NCBI RefSeq assembly: GCF_013201725.1
Contig: NZ_CP053835.1
Span: 2,480,001-2,544,000 of the forward strand
DNA length: 64,000 nt
Direction of reading: 5' to 3'
DNA from: Arcobacter defluvii
GTDB lineage: Bacteria; Campylobacterota; Campylobacteria; Campylobacterales; Arcobacteraceae
Part shown: piece after piece, positions 55,684 through 64,000 of the stretch
Numbering within the stretch: the stretch's first letter is position 1
Layout of the letters: every line of letters starts with the position of its first letter
The notes under the pieces: generated by a model
What the model was told of the DNA's origin: nothing
The model's input: only the letters and a program-made list of their open reading frames with translations
The model's database searches: none
Position numbers and translations under genes: made by a program

Positions 55684-56064
55684 ATGACCTTAGAAGAATT
55701 AAAAAAACTTAGAAAAGAAAATTTTTTAGCTCATAAAAAGAAAAAAAAAGCGTATTACTTAAAAAGTAAAATTGCTAAAAAAGAGATAGATTATGAAGCT
55801 GAACTTAATAATTTAAATTTTTTTTCTAAAATAAAAGAAATTGCCCATGAGCAAAAAAAATATATTGATGATAGAAAAGAATCAATAATATCTAAATTAA
55901 AAGAATATAAAAATTTAAAAAAAGAATATTATGAGCAAAATAAAGAAAAAATACTTGAATACAATAAAGAATATAGAGAAAGAAAAAAAGAAGAACTAAA
56001 AGCTTATAGAATAGAGTATTATAAAAGATTAAAAGAAAAACAAAATAAACTTGATAAAGAGTAA
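55684..56064 (+). CDS. Highly charged helical protein after flgG
   Basis: A 126-residue protein made mostly of Lys, Glu, Tyr and Asn, predicted to be one long helix or coiled coil. I do not recognise a family. It lies 22 bp after flgG and 5 bp before the next gene, so it is likely co-transcribed with both. The start (ATG 55684) has only a weak ribosome site. It could be an export chaperone-like or assembly protein, but this is speculation. Confidence 0.5.
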   Translation: MTLEELKKLRKENFLAHKKKKKAYYLKSKIAKKEIDYEAELNNLNFFSKIKEIAHEQKKYIDDRKESIISKLKEYKNLKKEYYEQNKEKILEYNKEYRERKKEELKAYRIEYYKRLKEKQNKLDKE

Positions 56065-56069
56065 AAGAG

Positions 56070-57071
56070 ATGCCTGAAGATAATAAAGTTATAGAAAATG
56101 ACAGTTCAGAAACAACTTCAAATGATAGTTCTTTTGATACAAATGAATCTCAAATAAATATTCCTCTAAATGATGAAGAATCACCGAATAATAACATAAA
56201 AGAGATACAAGAAGAATTTATTAAAAAAGAGAAAAAGAATCCATTAAAAAAGATTTTATTAGGTGTTATAATTCTTTTAATCTTATTAATTATTGTGGGA
56301 GCAATTCTATATTTTATGGGCTTTTTTAAACCAAAAGAAAAAGAGATTCAGCAAAACAACAATACTTCTGTTTCTGAGCAGATGCCTAAGGAAGAAGAAT
56401 ATAAATTTGATTTTAAAGATATTAATTCAAAAAAACTTAATGAACAGCTATCTTATTTAACAAATAAGAATCTTAATCAAGAAAAAACAGAAGAACAAGA
56501 AAAAATTGAAAATGAAAAAAAATTAATTGAAGAACAGAAAAAGAAAGAGGAAGAAGCATTAAAAATACAAGAAGAAGCATTATTAAAAGAAAAAGATGCT
56601 TTAGAAAAGAAAAAAATTGAGCTTGAAAATGAAAAAGCCGAATTAGAAGCTTTAAAACAAGAAGCTTTAAAAGTAAAAGAAGAATTATTAATAAAACAAA
56701 ACCAAAATACAGATGAAATACCTAAAAGTCAAGAGCAAATTGATAATCCAAATATTGAATTTAAAACAGAAGAAAACAAAAGTATAAGTTCAAATACAGA
56801 AACTACAAATGAAGATGTTTTTTTGAAATTCATAAATGTAGCAAAAATAAAAGGTGTTTTATATAAAAAATATTTAGATAAAGTATCTTCAATTAATCCA
56901 AACATTATCTTATGTAGAGATGACAAAAATAGAATAGAATTATATTATGGACCATTTAAAAGTGAATCAGAGAGAAAAGATTTATTGGATAAATTAATTG
57001 ATAATAATTTTGAACAAGCTTATGAATTAGAATTTACTAAAGAGGAATTTGATAGAAGATGTAACTATTAA
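56070..57071 (+). CDS. Single-pass membrane protein with coiled coil and SPOR-like end
   Basis: A 333-residue protein: acidic N-terminal cytoplasmic tail (1-60), one membrane helix (about 63-86), a Lys/Glu-rich coiled coil (about 130-210) and a compact C-terminal domain (about 255-333). That last domain (NIILCRDDKNRIELYYGPFKSESERKDLLDKL) resembles SPOR domains, which bind denuded peptidoglycan. Topology puts the C-terminus in the periplasm. Linkage to flgG suggests a flagellar role near the rod or wall, for example anchoring or positioning. Confidence 0.58.
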   Translation: MPEDNKVIENDSSETTSNDSSFDTNESQINIPLNDEESPNNNIKEIQEEFIKKEKKNPLKKILLGVIILLILLIIVGAILYFMGFFKPKEKEIQQNNNTSVSEQMPKEEEYKFDFKDINSKKLNEQLSYLTNKNLNQEKTEEQEKIENEKKLIEEQKKKEEEALKIQEEALLKEKDALEKKKIELENEKAELEALKQEALKVKEELLIKQNQNTDEIPKSQEQIDNPNIEFKTEENKSISSNTETTNEDVFLKFINVAKIKGVLYKKYLDKVSSINPNIILCRDDKNRIELYYGPFKSESERKDLLDKLIDNNFEQAYELEFTKEEFDRRCNY

Positions 57072-57077
57072 ATAATC

Positions 57078-57614
57078 TTAAGAATTTTCTAAAATATCAA
57101 ATGAATTATTTACTCTAATTATTTTGTTTTCTATATCAATATTTAATATAAATTTATCAAATATATGAGGTATTAAAAAAACTTTTGGAAAGCCTTTATT
57201 AACAAGTTCAATATCTGTAATTATTTCCAAATAATCATTTAATGGATATCTATGTACCTCTTTAACTGTACCTAATTTAATATCATTTTCAAAAACATTG
57301 CATGAGATTAAATCAAACCAAAAAAATTCATTTTTTGCTAATTTACAATTTTCTTTTGTTTGTTCAATAGTTGAATAAAGTTCTTGATTTGTGAGTTTTT
57401 TTGCACTATCAATATCCTCATAATTTTCAAATTTTACAAGTTCTCTTGAAGCGTTATATTCCAATATTTTTAATTGAAGATTTCTATTTGTACTAAACAC
57501 AGCACCTTTTTTAAATTGCTCTGGGAAATCAGAATCTATAAAAAGCCTTAAATGACCTTGTAATCCTACTGCTTTCCCAAGTTTAGCAACATATATATTA
57601 TTACTATTATTCAT
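57078..57614 (-). CDS. rimM: 16S rRNA processing protein RimM
   Basis: A 178-residue 30S maturation factor with an N-terminal RimM barrel (YVAKLGKAVGLQGHLRLFI) and a C-terminal PRC barrel (NDYLEIIT ... FLIPHIFDKFI). It belongs to the rpsP-KH-rimM operon but is followed directly by a convergent gene; trmD and rplS, its usual partners, are missing here. Confidence 0.93.
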   Translation of the reverse strand: MNNSNNIYVAKLGKAVGLQGHLRLFIDSDFPEQFKKGAVFSTNRNLQLKILEYNASRELVKFENYEDIDSAKKLTNQELYSTIEQTKENCKLAKNEFFWFDLISCNVFENDIKLGTVKEVHRYPLNDYLEIITDIELVNKGFPKVFLIPHIFDKFILNIDIENKIIRVNNSFDILENS

Positions 57615-57618
57615 AGAT

Positions 57619-57858
57619 TTATTTTACTACTACTTGTATTTTATATGATATACCATCTTTTGCTTTACAACCATTTGCCATAGTTTTTAAAGCATTAATC
57701 ATATTACCATTTTTTCCAATAAGTTTACCAATATCAACACTATTTACAGTGATTGTAATTTCAGCAAAATTTTCATCAATTAACTCTTTTGTTACAGTAA
57801 CATCTTCAGGCACACCAACAATTAGTTTTGCATAATTTTCTATAAATTTAGTAATCAT
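57619..57858 (-). CDS. khpA: KH-domain RNA-binding protein
   Basis: A 79-residue protein of the KhpA/YlqC family with the KH motif IGKNGNMINAL. It lies between rpsP and rimM, where such genes normally sit. It binds RNA, probably with a role in ribosome or small-RNA function. Confidence 0.9.
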   Translation of the reverse strand: MITKFIENYAKLIVGVPEDVTVTKELIDENFAEITITVNSVDIGKLIGKNGNMINALKTMANGCKAKDGISYKIQVVVK

Positions 57859-57876
57859 TTTATTTTCTATTTAAAA

Positions 57877-58104
57877 TTATTTAGAAGCTAATTTTTTAAC
57901 TTTTTCAGATGGTTTAGCACCAACACTTAACCAATAGTTATATCTTTCTTCATCAATTTTTAATACTTTTGGTTCAACAACTGGGTTAAAATAACCAATT
58001 GATTCAATCCATCCTGAATCTCTTCTTTTTCTTGAATCTGTTACAACGATTCTATAAAATGGTTTTTTGTTTCTTCCCATTCTTGTTAATCTAATTACTG
58101 TCAT
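57877..58104 (-). CDS. rpsP: 30S ribosomal protein S16
   Basis: A 75-residue protein starting [21 protein letters not shown], typical of S16, with the IGYFNP segment. It is the first gene of the short rpsP-khpA-rimM operon and lies after a structured leader at 58127-58183. Confidence 0.98.
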   Translation of the reverse strand: MTVIRLTRMGRNKKPFYRIVVTDSRKRRDSGWIESIGYFNPVVEPKVLKIDEERYNYWLSVGAKPSEKVKKLASK

Positions 58105-58126
58105 ATTTTCTTTCCTTTTTTAAGTT

Positions 58127-58183
58127 ATAGTATTGAATTCTAAACTCCTTCTTTAAAAAGATAAGTTCACAGCTCAATACTAT
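58127..58183 (-). promoter_or_regulatory. Inverted-repeat leader between ffh and rpsP
   Basis: A perfect 10-bp inverted repeat, ATAGTATTGA (58127-58136) and TCAATACTAT (58174-58183), flanks a 37-nt interior. The interior can itself fold (AACT...AGTT with TTCTTT/AAGA pieces). It lies 23 bp upstream of rpsP and 9 bp past ffh. It may be a processing site, attenuator or autoregulatory ribosomal-protein leader. No U-tract follows. Confidence 0.5.
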
Positions 58184-58191
58184 TTATATTT

Positions 58192-59544
58192 TTATCTTGG
58201 AATTTTAGGCATTCCACCAGGTCCCATTTGAGACAACATATTTTGTAAACCTTTCATTCCACCTTTAGTAGAAAGTTGTTTTGCCATTTTTGAAGCATTT
58301 TTAAATTGTTTTAGAATTTTATTAATTTGAATTTCAGATACCCCTGAACCAATAGCTATTCTTCTTTTTCTACTAGGATTCATCAAATCTGGATTTTCTC
58401 TTTCTTTAGGAGTCATTGAACCAATTAATGCTTTAATTCTTTTTATTTCAGCTGAATTCTCAAAATCCATATCTTTCAATGGCCCAGCCATAGCAGAAAG
58501 TCCAGGAATCATACCAATAATAGATTTCATTGAACCTAATTTACTCATCATTGAAAGTTGATCTAAAAAGTCATTAAAATTAAATTGACCTTTTTTTATT
58601 TTTTTACTAACTTCTTTAGCTTTTTTCTCATCAATAATTGCAGATGTTTTTTCAGCAAGTCCTTCAATATCACCAAGCCCTAATAATCTTGAAACAATTC
58701 TATCTGGAATAAATACTTCCAAATCTGGCATTTTTTCACCAATACCAATAAATCTTAATGGCACTTCTACTTGATGTGCAATTGATAAAGCTACTCCACC
58801 TTTTGTATCACCATCATACTTTGATAAAATAACACCATCTATTCCAATTTTTTCTTTAAAAGTTGTTGCAGTTTTTGTTGCATCATGTCCTGTTAAAGCA
58901 TCTGCTACATAAAAAATTTCATTTGGATTTATTGCATTTTTAATCTCTTTTAATTGAAGCATTAATTCTTCGTCAATTGCAAGTCGTCCAGCTGTATCAA
59001 CCAAAAGAACATCATAATGTTCTTTTATAGCTTTCTCTTTTGCTGCTAGTGCAATTTTAATTGGATCAGTTTGATTATCATCAAAATAGATATCAACATC
59101 AATTTGAGCTGCAATTTGTTTTAATTGCTCAACCGCTGCTAATCTTTGTAAATCACAAGCTGCTACTAAAACTTTTTTCTTTCTAGTTTTCAAATAATTT
59201 GCTAATTTACCTGTTGTTGTAGTTTTACCCGAACCTTGAAGTCCAGTCATTAAAACTATTGTTGGAGGAGTAGAAGAAAAAACAAAACCTTGATTTCCAG
59301 AAGTAGTTAATAAGTTTGTTAATTCACTTTTTAGAGATCTTAAAAAAGAATCTTGCCCTATACCTGCATTTTTTGTTTGTAATTCAATTGCAGTTATAAG
59401 TTCTTTTGTAGTTTTATGATGAACATCAGCTTTTAATAAAGCTTTTTTTAACTCTGATGTTGCTTTAGTTAAAGCTGCAACATCATCTTGATGTCTTATT
59501 TTATTTACTGCGTTTCGTATTGAACCTGTTATTGAATCAAACAA
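58192..59544 (-). CDS. ffh: Signal recognition particle protein Ffh
   Basis: A 450-residue GTPase that targets membrane proteins to FtsY and the translocon. The P-loop GLQGSGKT is at 101-108, and the DTAGR and TKYDGD-like motifs follow (SKYDGDTKGG). The M domain is C-terminal and methionine-rich (SKMAKQLSTKGGMKGLQNML). Start is TTG (59542-59544) with GGAG upstream. No ffs RNA gene was seen in the window. Confidence 0.97.
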   Translation of the reverse strand: MFDSITGSIRNAVNKIRHQDDVAALTKATSELKKALLKADVHHKTTKELITAIELQTKNAGIGQDSFLRSLKSELTNLLTTSGNQGFVFSSTPPTIVLMTGLQGSGKTTTTGKLANYLKTRKKKVLVAACDLQRLAAVEQLKQIAAQIDVDIYFDDNQTDPIKIALAAKEKAIKEHYDVLLVDTAGRLAIDEELMLQLKEIKNAINPNEIFYVADALTGHDATKTATTFKEKIGIDGVILSKYDGDTKGGVALSIAHQVEVPLRFIGIGEKMPDLEVFIPDRIVSRLLGLGDIEGLAEKTSAIIDEKKAKEVSKKIKKGQFNFNDFLDQLSMMSKLGSMKSIIGMIPGLSAMAGPLKDMDFENSAEIKRIKALIGSMTPKERENPDLMNPSRKRRIAIGSGVSEIQINKILKQFKNASKMAKQLSTKGGMKGLQNMLSQMGPGGMPKIPR

Positions 59545-59654
59545 AATATTTTCTCCACATTTATTTAAAGTTTGAGATAATACAAAAGTTTTACTTTAAT
59601 TTAGTTTAAACGATACAGTTATTTAAGTTTTTTTTTAGTTTTTTATTTTCGAGA

Positions 59655-59683
59655 AGCCCCTTAAAATAGGGACTTTTTATTTT
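59655..59683 (+). terminator. Terminator-like hairpin in the gap between ffh and rluA-like gene
   Basis: AGCCCC...GGGACT (59655-59674) pairs with one G-U, and T-rich sequence (59674-59683) follows on the plus strand. The polarity fits the plus strand, but no plus-strand gene lies upstream. On the minus strand, where the rluA-like gene ends at 59698, the T-tract is upstream, so it is at best a weak bidirectional element. Confidence 0.4.
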
Positions 59684-59697
59684 ACAAAGCTTAATAT

Positions 59698-60453
59698 TTA
59701 ATTAAAATCATACACTTTAAATTCTTTTGGTTCTTTTGATTCAAAAACATAATCAAATATTTTAGTAATTTTAGAATGTAGTAAAACTCTATTTACATTA
59801 GATGAAGTTCGTCCATAAATTGCATCACCAATTATTGGTAAACCAACTGAATTTAAATGAACTCTAATTTGATGTGTTCTTCCTGATTCAATAACAATTT
59901 TTATTTTTGATTTATTACCTTCGACTAAAAGTGGATAAACTGTACTTTTTGCAGGTTTTCCTCTTTTTGTATCTATTTTAGATTTAGCCATTCCTCTATC
60001 TTTTGTTGTTAAAATTGGTTTATCAATTTCAATTTCCTCAACAACTTTTCCTTCAACAATAGCTACATACTCTTTATATACTCTATTTGCTTGGAATTCT
60101 TTTATAGCTTTTTTTTGAAATTCTTCATTTTTTGCAAACATCATAACACCACTTGTTTCTTTATCAAGTCTATTTAATAATATTGCACCTTCATATTTTT
60201 TAGCAACATCATCAGCTGTTAAAAATGCAGGTTTATCAACAACTAAAATATCATTATCTTCAAATATTACTTTTATTTTATTTATTTCTTTTATCGAAAA
60301 TTTAGTGTCACTTCTAATTTCTCCCCTAGCAATTAAAACTTTTTTGTCACCAACTTTAACGACACCCATATCTATCAATTCTTTTGCTTTTGAATTTGAT
60401 ATCTTTTCTTGTAAGGCTAAAAGTTTATAAGCTTTTTCATATGTTACAGCCAC
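59698..60453 (-). CDS. RluA-family RNA pseudouridine synthase
   Basis: A 251-residue enzyme with a small N-terminal S4-like region and the RluA catalytic domain. The signature NRLDKETSG (94-102) includes catalytic Asp97; HQIRVHLNSVGLPIIGD follows. It isomerises uridine in rRNA or tRNA, but the exact site cannot be read. Start is GTG (60451-60453), overlapping waaA by 10 bp. Confidence 0.9.
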   Translation of the reverse strand: MAVTYEKAYKLLALQEKISNSKAKELIDMGVVKVGDKKVLIARGEIRSDTKFSIKEINKIKVIFEDNDILVVDKPAFLTADDVAKKYEGAILLNRLDKETSGVMMFAKNEEFQKKAIKEFQANRVYKEYVAIVEGKVVEEIEIDKPILTTKDRGMAKSKIDTKRGKPAKSTVYPLLVEGNKSKIKIVIESGRTHQIRVHLNSVGLPIIGDAIYGRTSSNVNRVLLHSKITKIFDYVFESKEPKEFKVYDFN

Positions 60454-61592
60454 TTATTTATCTCCTTTATAATAGGTTCTATTGAACCTGCTTTTGTTAG
60501 AATTGGTTTTTCTAACACATCAATTTTTTCTAAATAATCACTTATTTCATTTTTCTCAATTAAGTAATAATTTTTAATACACTCAAAAAGAGATTTTTGG
60601 TTAAATATATTTTTCCCACTAATTAACTTACAATTAAAATAAGCAGGTTCAATAGGATTATGTCCACCTATTTTTTCAAATGCTCCACCTAAAATAACCA
60701 CATCAGATATTGCATAAATATCATTTAATATACCCATTTTGTCAACCAATATTATATCAGAATCAAAATTCTCTTTTTTACTATATCGGTGATATGAAAG
60801 ATTTTTATTTTTTCTAAACTCTTCAATTAGTAAATTAACTTTTTCAAATCTTTCTGGATGGCGAGGAACTATCAATAACTTTCCAAACTTTTTATCATAA
60901 GAATCAAGTATTAATTTTTCTTCATTTTCATGAGTACTTGCTGCTGTGATTACTATACTTTTAGGCTTTTCAAAATTAAATCTTTTTTGAGGTAATTGGG
61001 CAAGTTTGATATTTCCAATTACTTCTATATTTTTTGCACCTAATTCTTCTAATCTCTTTTTATCTTCAACACTTTGTGCAAAAACTTTATCAATATTATC
61101 AAATATTTTTTTATAAAAAAAACTAAATCTTTTATATGATTTATATGATTTATCAGAAATTCTTGCATTTATTAAAAAAGTTTTTGCACCTCTTTTTTTT
61201 GCAAATAAAAATAACATATACCAAAGTTCGGCTTCCATTACAACTAAAACTTTTTGTTTATTAATCCAAAAAGGTAAAAAAATTTCAAAGGGAAGATACC
61301 TTACATTTGAAGTGATTGTTTTTGCCTCTGCATATCCAGTATTAGTTATTACAGAGATATTAGCATTTTCTTTATAGTTTTCAATTAAAGGTTTAATAGC
61401 TTTAGTTTCACCCATAGAACAAGAGTGAAACCAAATTCCATTTTCTTTGAATCTACTATTTTCTATTAAAAAAAATTTTGCAGGAATTGCTTTTTTGTAT
61501 TTAGTATTTCTTGATTTAAATATTAAATAAGGAATTGCAAGTATATAAATAATACTTAGTAATAAGTAATAAAATATACTAAAAAGGCTCAA
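60444..61592 (-). CDS. waaA: 3-deoxy-D-manno-octulosonic acid (Kdo) transferase
   Basis: A 382-residue glycosyltransferase that adds Kdo to lipid A in LPS assembly. N-terminal membrane anchor (about 5-25), then the GT-B fold with WFHSCSMGETKA near 52-63 and the acceptor-side segment GAFEKIGGHNPIEPA near 313-327 typical of WaaA/KdtA. Start is TTG (61590-61592) with GAGG upstream. It overlaps the rluA-like gene. Confidence 0.94.
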   Translation of the reverse strand: MSLFSIFYYLLLSIIYILAIPYLIFKSRNTKYKKAIPAKFFLIENSRFKENGIWFHSCSMGETKAIKPLIENYKENANISVITNTGYAEAKTITSNVRYLPFEIFLPFWINKQKVLVVMEAELWYMLFLFAKKRGAKTFLINARISDKSYKSYKRFSFFYKKIFDNIDKVFAQSVEDKKRLEELGAKNIEVIGNIKLAQLPQKRFNFEKPKSIVITAASTHENEEKLILDSYDKKFGKLLIVPRHPERFEKVNLLIEEFRKNKNLSYHRYSKKENFDSDIILVDKMGILNDIYAISDVVILGGAFEKIGGHNPIEPAYFNCKLISGKNIFNQKSLFECIKNYYLIEKNEISDYLEKIDVLEKPILTKAGSIEPIIKEINKWL

Positions 61593-61594
61593 AA

Positions 61595-62314
61595 TTAAGC
61601 CTCTTGTTCTTCATCTTCTTTATAAAGAATTCTTCCACAATGTGGACAATTAACAATTTCTTCTGCTTTAATAACTTCAGCATAAGTTTTATCATTAATT
61701 TTCATAAAACATCCATAACATGCTTGTTTTTTTACAGGAACAACAGCAGAATCTTTTGCCCATCTTTTAATTTTTTCATAGAAAGTTAAAATTTTATTAT
61801 CAAATTGTTCTAATAATTCACTTCTTTGTTGATAAACAACATTTCTATCTTTATTAATTTCTTCAATTGTATTATCAACTGCAACTTGAATTTCTTTTAT
61901 ATCATTCTCTTCAGCTGCTAATTTTTCTTGTAATTCTTTTAAGTTTTCTTCTTTTGAAACTGCTAGATTATCAAGTCTTTCAATCTCTTCATTTGCAAAT
62001 GATATTTGTTCTTTTGCAATTTCTTCTTCTAACTGTAAAGCTTTTAACTCTTTTTCATTATGAACATCTTTATTTTTTTTTGCAATGTTCTCAAGTTTAG
62101 TTTTTAATTCACCTAAATGAATATTGTTTTTTGTTCTTTTTGATTTTACATCATCAATTTCTAAATAAATCGAGTTAATTGATGCCTTAATTGATGCTGC
62201 TGTTTCAACAAAAGTTGCTAATTTTGCCTTTTCATTCTCAATTTTTGGTTCAAACATACTAATTGCTGTATCAAATTTTGATAATTTGATTAAATCCTGT
62301 AAATACTTATTCAA
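61595..62314 (-). CDS. Coiled-coil protein with C4 zinc ribbon
   Basis: A 239-residue protein: a long coiled coil (about 30-175) then a zinc ribbon with paired cysteines, ACYGC and NCPHC, near 200-226. This is the zf-RING_7 family, conserved in Campylobacterota but of unknown function, possibly nucleic-acid-linked. It starts with TTG (62312-62314), overlapping the Nif3-like gene by 8 bp. Confidence 0.8.
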   Translation of the reverse strand: MNKYLQDLIKLSKFDTAISMFEPKIENEKAKLATFVETAASIKASINSIYLEIDDVKSKRTKNNIHLGELKTKLENIAKKNKDVHNEKELKALQLEEEIAKEQISFANEEIERLDNLAVSKEENLKELQEKLAAEENDIKEIQVAVDNTIEEINKDRNVVYQQRSELLEQFDNKILTFYEKIKRWAKDSAVVPVKKQACYGCFMKINDKTYAEVIKAEEIVNCPHCGRILYKEDEEQEA

Positions 62315-63062
62315 CCGTTTCTCCTTCTATAAAAAACTCAAATGGATTTTTTGAAGCTGTTATTATAGCTTTTAATTTATTTTTTTTCAAATATTCTGAA
62401 AGAAGTCCCTCAAGTAAAACATTGAAATACTTTTCACTTTCATAATGTCTTATATCTATTAAAGAGATATTTCTTGCTTTTGCTTCCATTGCATCATGAT
62501 ATTTTATATCTCCTGTTAAAAAACAATCAGCATCAACTTCATCAAGTAAAGACATAGCTGAACCCGTTACTATCGCTATCTTTTCTATAAAATCTTTACA
62601 TTTTACTGCTTTTGTAATTTTCAAACCTAATTTATACGATACAATTTTTATTAACTCATCAAAATTCATATTTACATCACAATAAGATATAAACTCTAAT
62701 GAATTTTTTATTTTAAATCCTAAAATATGTTCTACAACATATTTATTTAAATGTGTTTTATCTATATTTGTATGCATAGATATTAAAGAAATATCTTTTT
62801 TTATAAGTTCTCTTAAAATTTTTGTACTATAAGTATCATAATTTACTCTTTTTATTCCAGAAAATATCAACGGATGGTGAGTAATAACTAAAGATTTTTC
62901 TTTTATATTAGATACTAATTCTTCATCTAAATCTATACTTATATAAATATTTTCAATTTCATCATCTTTTGAACCAACAAGTAAACCTGAGTTATCCCAT
63001 TTTTCTTGTAATTCAAAAGGAGAAATTTCATTTAATACATCATATATTTCTTTAAGTTTCAT
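62307..63062 (-). CDS. Nif3-like dinuclear metal center protein
   Basis: A 251-residue member of the Nif3/YbgI family with the metal-binding pattern ITHHPLIFSG (near 60-69), MHTNIDK (near 96-102) and a C-terminal HYESEKYFNVLLEGLL segment. Often annotated as a GTP cyclohydrolase I type 2 homolog, but activity is uncertain. It follows glyQ directly. Confidence 0.9.
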   Translation of the reverse strand: MKLKEIYDVLNEISPFELQEKWDNSGLLVGSKDDEIENIYISIDLDEELVSNIKEKSLVITHHPLIFSGIKRVNYDTYSTKILRELIKKDISLISMHTNIDKTHLNKYVVEHILGFKIKNSLEFISYCDVNMNFDELIKIVSYKLGLKITKAVKCKDFIEKIAIVTGSAMSLLDEVDADCFLTGDIKYHDAMEAKARNISLIDIRHYESEKYFNVLLEGLLSEYLKKNKLKAIITASKNPFEFFIEGETVE

Positions 63063-64000
63063 TTATACAAATAACTCTGGATTAGTTTTTTCTAAATTTT
63101 CTAAAGCTTTTTTAGCTGCAATACTATTAACTTTTTTTAATCTTTGAACTTCTTGTTCTTTATATAAAACTGCACACCCTTGAGCTAATTCTCGCACCTT
63201 TAAAATATAATTTTGTCTTTCAGTTACAGAAATTGCTTTTCTTGCATCAAGTGTATTAAATGCATGTGAAGCAATCATACACTGGTCATAAGCAGGAAGT
63301 GGCAATTCTGCACTTAAACAAGCTTTACATTCATTAAATGCATCATCAAAATGTCTGAATAACATTTCTGTATTTGCTACTTCAAAATTATATTTTGAAA
63401 ACTCATACTCACCCTCTTTATGAACATCAGCATAAGTTGTTTTTCCATATTCATTTTCATTCCATACTATATCAAATACAGAATCAACACCTTGTAAATA
63501 CATAGCAAGTCTTTCTGTTCCATATGTAATTTCAACTGCAACAGGATCACATGCTAATCCTCCAACTTGTTGAAAATATGTAAATTGAGTTACTTCCATA
63601 CCATCAAGCCAAACTTCCCATCCAAGTCCCCAAGCTCCAAGTGTTGGAGATTCCCAGTTATCTTCCACAAATCTTATATCGTGTCTTGAAACATCTAAAC
63701 CTAAAAATTCCAAAGACTGTAAATATAAATCTTGAATATTATCTGGACTTGGTTTTATTAAAACTTGAAATTGATAATAAGCACCTAATCTATTTGGATT
63801 TTCTCCATATCTTCCATCAGTTGGTCTTCTACTTGGTGCTACATATGCTGTACTCCAAGGTGTTGAATCTAAACTTCTTAAAAGTGTAGCTGGATGAAAA
63901 GTTCCAGCTCCCGCAGGAATATCATAAGGCTGAACAATATTACAACCTTGTTTTGCCCAAAACTCTTGTAATTTTAATAGCATTTGTGAAAATGTAATCA
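63063..64000 (-). CDS. glyQ: Glycyl-tRNA synthetase alpha subunit, start codon cut by window edge
   Basis: The alpha subunit of the two-subunit bacterial glycyl-tRNA synthetase, charging tRNA-Gly together with GlyS (not in window). [22 protein letters not shown] is internal: the frame reads on upstream as I-T-F-S-Q-M-L-L-K. The last codon touched has its first base at 64001, with TG at 63999-64000, so it is an NTG start. The protein is therefore probably 312 residues, starting MITFSQ. Downstream are nif3, a zinc ribbon gene, waaA and the rluA-like gene. Confidence 0.96.
   Translation of the reverse strand, partial: ITFSQMLLKLQEFWAKQGCNIVQPYDIPAGAGTFHPATLLRSLDSTPWSTAYVAPSRRPTDGRYGENPNRLGAYYQFQVLIKPSPDNIQDLYLQSLEFLGLDVSRHDIRFVEDNWESPTLGAWGLGWEVWLDGMEVTQFTYFQQVGGLACDPVAVEITYGTERLAMYLQGVDSVFDIVWNENEYGKTTYADVHKEGEYEFSKYNFEVANTEMLFRHFDDAFNECKACLSAELPLPAYDQCMIASHAFNTLDARKAISVTERQNYILKVRELAQGCAVLYKEQEVQRLKKVNSIAAKKALENLEKTNPELFV

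Overview
The window is AT-rich DNA from a flagellated campylobacterotal (epsilonproteobacterial) chromosome, most likely of the Arcobacter group. Evidence: the partial 16S rRNA gene; a class I fumarase, a NIT/CZB-type chemoreceptor and a flagellar complement with both FliY-like and FliN C-ring proteins, FlhF/FlhG and two periplasmic TPR proteins; a standalone GlyQ; and an A+T-rich codon bias with many TTG starts. I cannot assign a species from sequence reading alone. No mobile element, prophage, CRISPR array or tRNA gene was seen.

Layout. 1-1494 (minus): 16S rRNA without its extreme 3' end, with a consensus promoter, a boxA-like site and phased A-tracts upstream (1495-1912). 1998-5315 (minus): a cytochrome c lipoprotein, then clpS-clpA. 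5388-6023 (plus): bioD. 6331-12084 (plus): an operon of CitE-family lyase, CoA ligase fused to a degenerate CitE domain, mesaconyl-CoA hydratase-like protein and a second CitE-family lyase, followed by a class I fumarase (12269-13762) that could also act as a mesaconase. Together they suggest a route interconverting glyoxylate + propionyl-CoA, mesaconate/mesaconyl-CoA and pyruvate + acetyl-CoA. 13898-18289: a DUF5718-like protein, a large chemoreceptor and MscL.

18323-54710 (minus): about 36 kb of genes in one direction with no gap above about 80 bp. From its upstream end it encodes CheY, a CheZ-like protein with FliM-like docking motifs, rod (FlgF, FlgB, FlgC, FliE), MS-ring and switch (FliF, FliG, FliH, FliN, FliY), hook (FlgD, two FlgE types, FliK), stator (MotA, MotB), export gate (FlhA, FlhB, FliR, FliI), placement (FlhF, FlhG), chaperone-like and periplasmic TPR proteins. 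It runs on into non-flagellar genes (BatD-like, membrane-fusion-like, molybdopterin enzyme, MFS exporter, flavin reductase). flgG lies divergently at 54873 with two uncharacterised genes. fliM, fliP, fliQ, flgH, flgI, flgK, fliD and flagellin are not in the window.

57078-64000 (minus): housekeeping genes: ffh-rpsP-KH protein-rimM (without trmD-rplS), and glyQ-nif3-like-zinc ribbon protein-waaA-rluA-like. glyQ runs off the right edge by a single base of its start codon.
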